A stretch of 16,086 nucleotides of DNA. Origin: CALVJJ01 sp045538425 (GTDB taxonomy: Bacteria > Bacillota > Clostridia > Christensenellales > UBA1242). This document shows, piece after piece, positions 7,408-13,722 of this stretch. The stretch spans positions 1 through 16,086 of the forward strand of contig JAZSRJ010000027.1 in the NCBI GenBank assembly GCA_045538425.1, read 5' to 3'. Below the pieces are notes generated by a model. That model had not been told where the DNA came from, ran no database searches, and was given only the letters and a program-made list of their open reading frames with translations. The stretch's first letter is position 1, and each line of letters begins with the position of its first letter. A program made the position numbers and the translations under genes.

Positions 7408-9369
7408 ATGAAGAAAAGGTGGTTAGTATATACATGTATGGCGATCATAATGAGTTGTGTAACATTGTTTTCGGCATGTGCTCCTGTTGATTATATTAAG
7501 AATTGGTTGTTTGGAGATGGACATGAAGACAATCTCCAAACGATTGAAGCAACTTTTGATCAATCTACTTTGCAATTGTCTTGGAAAGTAGATGCGGAAG
7601 CGACACTATATAAAGTTGTTGTCAACCAACAAGAAGTATATTCTATTGATACATGGACAACAACATATTTGACATACGACTTCCACAATGCGTTAGTTGA
7701 AGGCGAAATATATTATCGTTTTTATGTCAAAGCATATGATGACAACGATAACACAAGAAAAAGTACGGATTTTTATTATGAAAAATCCTATACTGCAACA
7801 GATATCAACGGTGTTGTATATGATGATACAATGGCACCAACTGGATTGCTCTGTAGCCAATACTCCATGCAATGGAATGAAACATCCAAAGGAGAATATT
7901 TAGCTGTTATTAGTGCAGGGGTTGATGATACAAAATATATTAAGACAACAGAAGAAAGTATCAATATCTATAAGTACTTAAGAGACGATAAAGTGTATAT
8001 GCTCAATGTTGGGGTATTGATTGACAATATCTTGTACGTAACTGAAGAGCCAGTATATCACAATACTGAAAATGATAATGATGCTGCATCTGAGTTTACG
8101 AAAAAAGTATATTATTTCCATGGAAAATATCATGATTTTTATATCAATAACCAAGAAGAATTAGATGCATTATTCTATTATGCTTATATATTCAAAAAAG
8201 ATAGTCTAGAGTTTCAATGTGCATCTGGTTTTGCTAACTCTGTTGATATCCTCAATACAAGACTAGAGACAAGTAAAGATAAGATGACCGAAACATATGT
8301 TTATCGTTCTACTTTACAAAGTACTACAAAATATGGATATTCATATAAGTTGACGTTAGATTTTTATGATCAAGAAGAACCAACAAGAGTCAATGAAGAT
8401 CAACAATTAGCAGTAGACGATAGACCATATATTGGATATTATGAGAATTATGATGGTGGTATCACACAATATGTTTCGGATACGCAACTTGTAAGATATA
8501 GTGTCGTAACAAGTGATCAGTTGTATCATGTAATAGAAAGTGGTGCAACACCTACATTTTCAAGTAATACATCTAGCGCTTATTTGATTTATCAAAAAGC
8601 AAAAACAATCTTAAATGAAATTATCGATCCAACAATGACAGAATATGAAAAAGCATTGTCTATCTTTGATTGGATTAGTCTTAATGTACAATATGATCAT
8701 GAAGTAGTAGATAATATTGCTTTAGATGGCAGTGATAGAACAACAACTACAGCATACAATGCTTTCTTTTTAGAAGGTGTCTTTGATGATGGTATTGCTG
8801 TATGTGATGGTTTTGCCAAAGCCTATAGTTTGCTTTGCAATATGGTAGGGGTAGAATGTACACGTATTACTGGTCTTGCAAAGACCGGAACAACTTCTGG
8901 TGGTCATGCTTGGAATAAAGTAAAAATTGGTGCCAATTGGTATGTTGTGGATGTCACATGGTCCAACGAACATAAGACAACATATGAGCTTGACACACAT
9001 AGTTATTGTTTTGTGACAGACAACTATATTGCTGATACGCATACTCCTTATGATACGGCATTCGATACAACTATGCCAGCAACGGATAATAGTTTGTGTT
9101 ATTATGCTAACATTGGATTTGTTGTAGGATCAACTATTCATGGTAGATATGTAAGCAGTAGCAACTATAGTGGTATGGCTGGTTATGTGGCTAGTTATTT
9201 GAATACTTATAGTGACAACTCTATAGAACTCGCTGTCTTGTCTAGTGCAAAGTCTAGTTTTGTTAATAAATTGTATGGGTTAACATATGTTGTTAGTATG
9301 CATGAATGTGTATATCCAACAGCTAGTGGTAATACAGCAACATGTTATATTATTGTGGTTTCAAAATAA
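7408..9369 (+). CDS. Lipoprotein with Fn3-like region and transglutaminase-like cysteine domain
   Basis: ATG at 7408 follows AAAGGAGGAG. Of 653 residues, 1-23 are a lipoprotein signal with lipobox LFSAC and Cys24 as the anchor. Residues about 42-125 resemble a fibronectin type III-like beta domain (TLQLSWKVDAEATLYKVVV and onward). A middle region of unknown type follows. Residues about 405-550 are a transglutaminase-like domain with all three catalytic elements: Cys466 in AVCDGFAKAYSLLC, His500 in GGHAWNKV and Asp515 in WYVVDVTW. Bacterial members of this superfamily are surface or periplasmic thiol enzymes: cross-linking transamidases, proteases or peptide hydrolases. The substrate here is unknown. 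Adjacency to three camelysin-like surface proteins makes them candidate partners. It is likely the second gene of an operon with 6172-7356. Confidence 0.88.
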   Translation: MKKRWLVYTCMAIIMSCVTLFSACAPVDYIKNWLFGDGHEDNLQTIEATFDQSTLQLSWKVDAEATLYKVVVNQQEVYSIDTWTTTYLTYDFHNALVEGEIYYRFYVKAYDDNDNTRKSTDFYYEKSYTATDINGVVYDDTMAPTGLLCSQYSMQWNETSKGEYLAVISAGVDDTKYIKTTEESINIYKYLRDDKVYMLNVGVLIDNILYVTEEPVYHNTENDNDAASEFTKKVYYFHGKYHDFYINNQEELDALFYYAYIFKKDSLEFQCASGFANSVDILNTRLETSKDKMTETYVYRSTLQSTTKYGYSYKLTLDFYDQEEPTRVNEDQQLAVDDRPYIGYYENYDGGITQYVSDTQLVRYSVVTSDQLYHVIESGATPTFSSNTSSAYLIYQKAKTILNEIIDPTMTEYEKALSIFDWISLNVQYDHEVVDNIALDGSDRTTTTAYNAFFLEGVFDDGIAVCDGFAKAYSLLCNMVGVECTRITGLAKTGTTSGGHAWNKVKIGANWYVVDVTWSNEHKTTYELDTHSYCFVTDNYIADTHTPYDTAFDTTMPATDNSLCYYANIGFVVGSTIHGRYVSSSNYSGMAGYVASYLNTYSDNSIELAVLSSAKSSFVNKLYGLTYVVSMHECVYPTASGNTATCYIIVVSK

Positions 9370-9395
9370 GGCTGACATTATGTCAGTCTTTTTTT
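9368..9395 (+). terminator. Intrinsic terminator after the transglutaminase-like lipoprotein gene
   Basis: A 10-bp stem with one G-U pair (9368-9377 with 9381-9390), a 3-nt loop and a continuous T-tract to 9395 overlap the stop codon. It separates the surface-protein genes from the ger operon. Confidence 0.8.
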
Positions 9396-9409
9396 GTGTC
9401 AAAACAAAA

Positions 9410-9439
9410 GAATAATCTACCACAAAAAGATAGATACTA
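9410..9439 (+). promoter_or_regulatory. Candidate forespore (sigma-G-type) promoter of the ger operon
   Basis: GAATA (9410-9414) is followed by 18 bases and GATACTA (9433-9439). From general knowledge the Bacillus sigma-G consensus is GHATR with 17-18 bp to CATWHTA, so this matches at all but the first base of the -10. No sigma-A pair is visible between the upstream terminator and the gene. The predicted start near 9446 would leave a very short leader before the Shine-Dalgarno at 9448. Confidence 0.4.
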
Positions 9440-9457
9440 AAGAAAATAGGAGTGTGT

Positions 9458-10900
9458 ATGAAATCACTACAAAAAAAAATACAATACTTACAGGAAGCAT
9501 TTTGTTATGGAGAAGAATTGGTGGTAAAACCAGTCTTAATGGGAGAGCATTCAGGAGCAGTTGTTTTTATGGTAGGACTGGTGGATGTGCAACAACTAGG
9601 GGAGTTGGTGTTAAGACCTTTGCAAGAGCAAAAACAATATCCCACACCTTTAACTTTTAGCTATTTGACAAAAAGTGTATTGTTTTTACCACAAATGGAA
9701 GAAGTGGAAGATTGGGATAAAATTGTGAGTGAAATTACCAAAGGCAAAGCTATCCTACTAATGGAAGATGTTAGGAATGGTCTTGTTTTGAATGTGGATA
9801 AAATGCAACATAGATCTATATCCGAACCACCAACAAGTAGTGTCTTAAAAGGCCCTAGAGGTGGGTTTATTGAAAATTATAAAATCAATATTAGTTGTAT
9901 TAGAAAAATACTCGCAACACCGCATTTGCGAACCATTAACTTAGAGGTAGGGCGTATCACAAAGACAGCAGTTGCTATTATGTATCTAGATAACATTGCA
10001 GATAAAAAAATTGTCAAACAGATTGAGGCCAAAATTAAAAAAATAGATATTGATGGAGTGATTGATAGTTTTTATATAGCGTCCTATCTAGAATCTTATC
10101 CATATAGTATGTTTAAGCAAGTAGGAAGCGAAGAAAAACCAGACATTGTCTGTGCGAAGATGTTAGAGGGGAGAATTGCTGTTATTGTAGATGGGTCTCC
10201 TATTGTGCTTACTTTACCTTTCATCTTATTGGAAGATTTGCAAAGCAGTGGTGATTATTATGATCAAAGTGCAAGAGCAAAATTTTTGAGATGGTTGCGT
10301 GTTGCTAGTTTGCTCATTACTATCTTATTCCCAGGGATGTATGTGGCGGTGCAGGTGCATCATTACAAGGCTATGCCACTCAAGTTTTTAATTACCATTA
10401 TTAATAGTACACAAGAATTGCCACTGACACCATATGCTGAGATATTATTCATACTTTTGTTGTTTGAGGTGTTGTATGAGGCTAGTCTTCGTATGCCCAC
10501 TTATTTGGGTTTGGCATTGTCGGTAGTAGGTGCGTTGATTTTGGGGGATACAGCAGTGAAGGCAGGGCTAGTTAGTCCACCGGCAGTGATGTTGGTTGCA
10601 ATGAGTGGTATTACTTTGTATACCATCCCAAATCAAGCAGGGCAGTTGTCTATCTTGCGATGGTTGTTTACGTTTGCAGGTGGATGTTTTGGTTTTTATG
10701 GCATTATTTGTTTAGCCTTTTATTTTATTTTGTATCTCAATGATTTTGATAGTTATGGTGCGCCATATTTGTCACCATTCTCACCAGTTGTAAAACAAGA
10801 CTTAACGGATGGGCTTAATAAGATAGATATTGTGGATGTGCGAACACGTCCCAAAACGATTAGGAACACCAATAAAGTAAGACAAAGGAGGAAAAAATGA
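9458..10900 (+). CDS. gerAA: Spore germinant receptor subunit A (GerA/GerKA family)
   Basis: The GTG at 9452 overlaps the Shine-Dalgarno AGGAG, so ATG 9458 is taken as the start, giving 480 residues, normal for the family. The soluble N-terminal half contains the family landmarks KGPRGGFIEN, VGRITKTAVAIMYLDNIA and EKPDIV, then LEGRIAVIVDGSP near 245. The membrane half begins at about 280 with LFPGMYVA, then EVLYEASLRMP, VVGALILGDTAVKAGLVSP and a last hydrophobic stretch before a basic C-tail. The B. subtilis homologues sit in the spore inner membrane and, with the B and C subunits, sense nutrients and start germination; GerA-type subunits have been described as oligomeric ion channels. The stop overlaps the next start by ATGA, implying translational coupling. 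The symbol denotes the family only; which of gerA, gerB or gerK is closest cannot be told. Confidence 0.95.
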   Translation: MKSLQKKIQYLQEAFCYGEELVVKPVLMGEHSGAVVFMVGLVDVQQLGELVLRPLQEQKQYPTPLTFSYLTKSVLFLPQMEEVEDWDKIVSEITKGKAILLMEDVRNGLVLNVDKMQHRSISEPPTSSVLKGPRGGFIENYKINISCIRKILATPHLRTINLEVGRITKTAVAIMYLDNIADKKIVKQIEAKIKKIDIDGVIDSFYIASYLESYPYSMFKQVGSEEKPDIVCAKMLEGRIAVIVDGSPIVLTLPFILLEDLQSSGDYYDQSARAKFLRWLRVASLLITILFPGMYVAVQVHHYKAMPLKFLITIINSTQELPLTPYAEILFILLLFEVLYEASLRMPTYLGLALSVVGALILGDTAVKAGLVSPPAVMLVAMSGITLYTIPNQAGQLSILRWLFTFAGGCFGFYGIICLAFYFILYLNDFDSYGAPYLSPFSPVVKQDLTDGLNKIDIVDVRTRPKTIRNTNKVRQRRKK

Positions 10901-12018
10901 AACAACTCTCAGTTGGACAAGTAGGGAAGATGATGTTTTTGGGATTGCTTAGCATGAAATTAATGATTTTTCCTGCAGTCCTTACAACTCATTGTGGAAA
11001 AGATGGAAAAATTGCTATTACGATATTACTCTTAATGGATTTGTTGGTGTTTTTCTTATATGTAGCATTTATCAAAAAACATCCACACTGGACAATTAGA
11101 GACCTGATGCAAAATGCTTTTGGTGTATGGGGTAGTCGTTTGTTTTTTGGGCTCTTATTTGTGTTTTACTTGGCAAAATGTTTGTTTGTGGTCAAACAAG
11201 CACACATCTATCTTGTGGATACGCTAGTGGAAGAACAAAACTGGATTGCTTTTGCTGTGCCACTCTTATTGCTAATGGGGTTTGCTATGGCAAAAGGTAG
11301 AATATCCGTTGCCAGAACGACAGAGTTTTTGTTTTTTATTGTGTGGGTTTCACTTGCTTTAACACTACTTATTCCCCTTAGTGACTTTCGATTGACGAAT
11401 GTTCTGCCATTGCTTGAGGGAAATGTTTCTTCTATATTTTCAGCAGTGCTGAGAGTTAATTTTATTTTAGGGGATTATTCTATTTTACTCTTATTTTGGG
11501 GAAAGATGGATTGGCAAGACAATAGTGCAAAAGTGCTTATTCGGTATGCTCTTTGCGGGGTTATATCCATTGTCATTTTCTATATCATTTTCTATGGTGT
11601 ATTTGGAGACTTAGGTGTTAATTATGGGCTTGCGATTAGTGACTTACCTTTATCTAGCATCTATCCATCTACTATGGGAAGATTGGATTGGCTCACGGTT
11701 ATTGGTTGGTTGTTTATCCTTCTGTTGATTATGTGTATCTTGTTTTTGCTTGCGAAAGAGAGTTTGGATGCTTGTCATCAAAGTGAAAAACGATATATTT
11801 CTATTATTACGATTGTAATTGCAGTGGCTCTTGGTATGATTCTTTTATATTTTGATTTGGAACTTTTCTTAAAAATTGTTACCAGTGGATGGTTTGTGGT
11901 ATTTTCCCTTATTTTCCAAATTGTAATACCAGCGATGGTGACGATCGCTTACTTGATTGTTCATGTAAAGAATAAAAAAACACAAAACAAAACTTCGAAA
12001 AATGAGGTGAAAGTATGA
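10897..12018 (+). CDS. gerAB: Spore germinant receptor subunit B (GerAB-type permease)
   Basis: The 373-residue product is almost entirely hydrophobic, with about ten membrane helices, matching the size and topology of GerAB endospore germination permeases of the amino acid-polyamine-organocation superfamily. In this family the B subunit forms the nutrient-binding site in the spore inner membrane; the ligand cannot be predicted from sequence by eye. A strong AAAGGAGG precedes the ATG, which overlaps the end of the A gene by four bases. Its own stop overlaps the C-subunit start in the same way, so all three are tightly coupled. The identification rests on membrane pattern, length and fixed position between A and C, and is secure. 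Confidence 0.93.
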   Translation: MKQLSVGQVGKMMFLGLLSMKLMIFPAVLTTHCGKDGKIAITILLLMDLLVFFLYVAFIKKHPHWTIRDLMQNAFGVWGSRLFFGLLFVFYLAKCLFVVKQAHIYLVDTLVEEQNWIAFAVPLLLLMGFAMAKGRISVARTTEFLFFIVWVSLALTLLIPLSDFRLTNVLPLLEGNVSSIFSAVLRVNFILGDYSILLLFWGKMDWQDNSAKVLIRYALCGVISIVIFYIIFYGVFGDLGVNYGLAISDLPLSSIYPSTMGRLDWLTVIGWLFILLLIMCILFLLAKESLDACHQSEKRYISIITIVIAVALGMILLYFDLELFLKIVTSGWFVVFSLIFQIVIPAMVTIAYLIVHVKNKKTQNKTSKNEVKV

Positions 12019-13313
12019 AGTGGTCAACCATTAAGAAAAAGATAGGTAACCCAACCTTTTTTATCTTTTTATTATTATTTGGTATTGCTTCACCTTTTGC
12101 CTTATTTTCTTCGGCGCAGACAGATGAGATTTCGGTTGTTACAGCTGTGGGTATTGATTTGGTAGAACAAGATCAAGTGGAAGTGTCAGTATTATGTGTG
12201 TTGCCGTCTAATGCCAACACAGGGGAGATGCAAAATTTTCAGGTGTTTAGTGCTGTGGGAGAAGATGTGTCTCAATGTGTGTTTCGATTAAGTCTATCCA
12301 TAGGGAAAGAGATAGGACTTGCTCAATGTGAAAGTATTGTCATGAGTGATAAGGTGTTGGAACAGGGGGTACAGCCATATTTGGATTTTTTTATGAGATC
12401 CAACAATCTTACGAGCAATGCTTTTTTAATTAATTGTCCAAGCGAGTCAAAAGAGTTGTTGATGACAGTCAGTAAAGTGAAGAATAATTATAACTTATCT
12501 TTGAGGAATGTTGTCTTTCATTTAGAAGATTATTTTTTTACTACCAATGCGACTATTGAACATTTTTATGAGAAATTGTATTCTACGAATACTGCTTGTC
12601 TCATTCCTATTATTGATGTTAAAAAAGGATCTGAACCTGCTTTTAGTAATGGAGAAGAAAAAGCACAAGATAGTGATGGGCAATCTTCAAGTGGTGCAAG
12701 TGAAGGCTCAGAATCTTCAAGTGGCTCTTCTGGTGGAGAGGATAGTAGTAATCAAGGTAATAGTACCAATATCAGAAGTGAAGGAAAAAGTGCAGTAGTG
12801 CTTAATGGTAAAAAAGTAAAAGAGTTAACTAAAGATCAGTCTTATGCCATGAATATTGTGAGTAAAGAGTCTTCCAAAGGTATTTTGTTTGGGTATGATG
12901 TAACGACTAAAGACTTAAAAAATGCAAAAGTGACAATGGAGATTGAGGACAACATTGTCAAATACGATGCGTATTTTGAGAATGGAAAACCGGTATTCAA
13001 AGTAGAGACCAATTTTATCTGCGTATTAGATAGTATTGTGATGGAGGAGTACCAAATAGAAGATTATTATGCCACAACAAGTTACGTGGAAGCGGGGCTA
13101 GAAGCAAAATTGCAAGAACATATGCAAAATATTGTGAGTGATTTGGTAAGTGATGGCAGGAGCAACAAGATTGATTATATGGAGACATATCGTTATTTTG
13201 AAGCCTATCATCCAATCAAATGGAAACAATTTTTGAATTCTTTAGAAGATAAGACGGATTATCAAAAAGAAATCATCTTCTTAATCGATGTGCATATCAA
13301 GACCAAGATCTAG
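12015..13313 (+). CDS. gerAC: Spore germinant receptor subunit C (GerAC family) lacking the lipidation cysteine
   Basis: Length is 432 residues, longer than the usual 370-400. After a hydrophobic N-terminal segment (15-31) comes SSAQTDEISVVTAVGID, which aligns with the family start C-W-D-x-x-E-I...G-x-G-I-D. The conserved lipobox Cys falls on Ser33, so a normal lipoprotein cannot form. The SSA-QT sequence could instead be cut by signal peptidase I, or the helix may stay as an anchor. A Ser/Gly/Glu/Asp-rich low-complexity insert (about 205-254) separates the N-terminal domain from the C-terminal GerAC domain (about 255-432). In B. subtilis the C subunits are lipoproteins on the outer face of the inner spore membrane and are required for receptor function. 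Start ATG 12015 overlaps the B gene by ATGA and follows GAGGTGA. It is the last gene of the operon. Confidence 0.9.
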   Translation: MKWSTIKKKIGNPTFFIFLLLFGIASPFALFSSAQTDEISVVTAVGIDLVEQDQVEVSVLCVLPSNANTGEMQNFQVFSAVGEDVSQCVFRLSLSIGKEIGLAQCESIVMSDKVLEQGVQPYLDFFMRSNNLTSNAFLINCPSESKELLMTVSKVKNNYNLSLRNVVFHLEDYFFTTNATIEHFYEKLYSTNTACLIPIIDVKKGSEPAFSNGEEKAQDSDGQSSSGASEGSESSSGSSGGEDSSNQGNSTNIRSEGKSAVVLNGKKVKELTKDQSYAMNIVSKESSKGILFGYDVTTKDLKNAKVTMEIEDNIVKYDAYFENGKPVFKVETNFICVLDSIVMEEYQIEDYYATTSYVEAGLEAKLQEHMQNIVSDLVSDGRSNKIDYMETYRYFEAYHPIKWKQFLNSLEDKTDYQKEIIFLIDVHIKTKI

Positions 13314-13390
13314 TATAATAGGATAAGAGTACTTATTATTGATATAGTATTTATATATAAAGGGAAAACTTATTCAGCCAGACTATATAG

Positions 13391-13427
13391 AAAAAGAGAG
13401 GGAAAAACGCACCTCTCTTTTTGTTTC
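13391..13427 (+). terminator. Intrinsic terminator of the ger operon
   Basis: An 11-bp perfect stem (13391-13401 with 13412-13422) with a 10-nt loop is followed by further T-rich sequence. It lies about 80 nt after the gerC stop. The A-tract on the left arm also makes it workable from the opposite direction. Confidence 0.8.
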
Positions 13428-13548
13428 TTTCATAAAAAATAAAAATTTGTGCAACTTGACCAAAAGAGGTGTTTTTGGAGCATAATGAATTGGGTGTTGT
13501 GAGTGTAGAAAAAGCAAGAAAGTTTTTGATTTTTTTATAAAATATGTG
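13428..13548. other. AT-rich spacer between the ger terminator and the rpoB promoter, no gene seen
   Basis: No credible coding frame is present. A weak promoter-like pair, TTGACC (13456-13461) with a 19-bp spacer to CATAAT (13481-13486), could be a second rpoB start but has poor spacing. The 9-base sequence TTGTGAGTG at 13497-13505 recurs as its reverse complement at 13608-13616, flanking the main promoter; this may be chance. Confidence 0.5.
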
Positions 13549-13577
13549 TTGACTATTTTGAGTCTATGTGTTAGAAT
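13549..13577 (+). promoter_or_regulatory. Strong sigma-A promoter of rpoB
   Basis: TTGACT (13549-13554), a 17-bp spacer and TAGAAT (13572-13577) with an upstream TGT form an extended -10 promoter close to consensus. The predicted transcription start is about 13584, giving a leader of roughly 140 nt. Confidence 0.8.
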
Positions 13578-13583
13578 TGTTAG

Positions 13584-13722
13584 TGCATAGTAGTGTGTGG
13601 AAATGCCCACTCACAATAAGAATAGGAAGGAGAAAAAACTAAAAAAAGGGATTTTTTTAGGGTTTTTCTTTTGCTATTTGCACAATTGAATAACATTTAT
13701 TTGAAGGAGAAGGTCTTTTAAG
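13584..13722 (+). promoter_or_regulatory. Structured rpoB leader with hairpins and an orphan Shine-Dalgarno
   Basis: Near the predicted 5' end, 13593-13600 pairs with 13607-13614 (seven of eight pairs, one T-T mismatch, 6-nt loop). At 13624-13633 there is a Shine-Dalgarno-like AGGAAGGAGA with no ATG in range. Next, 13639-13647 and 13652-13660 form a perfect but A/T-only-core inverted repeat (CT plus seven A, GGGA loop, seven T plus AG). The real rpoB ribosome site is AAGGAGA at 13704-13710, 12 nt before the start. The structure could serve mRNA stability or autoregulation; no known leader class is recognised. Confidence 0.4.

Noticed and set aside
9394..9660. Plus-strand open frame of 88 codons overlapping the start of the GerA gene
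   Set aside because: It shares sequence with the clear GerA frame in another phase, has no Shine-Dalgarno, and its translation resembles no protein.
13383..13610. Minus-strand 75-codon frame in the ger-rpoB gap
   Set aside because: It crosses the ger terminator and the rpoB promoter, has no start signals, and has AT-driven low-complexity composition.
13497..13616. 9-bp inverted repeat (TTGTGAGTG / CACTCACAA) flanking the rpoB promoter as an operator
   Set aside because: The arms are over 100 bp apart and only the right arm is in the predicted transcript; in AT-rich DNA a 9-bp match over this distance is weak evidence.
13671..13721. TTG-initiated 16-residue frame ending just before rpoB
   Set aside because: It has no properly spaced Shine-Dalgarno and contains the rpoB ribosome site within its own coding sequence; chance is the simpler explanation.
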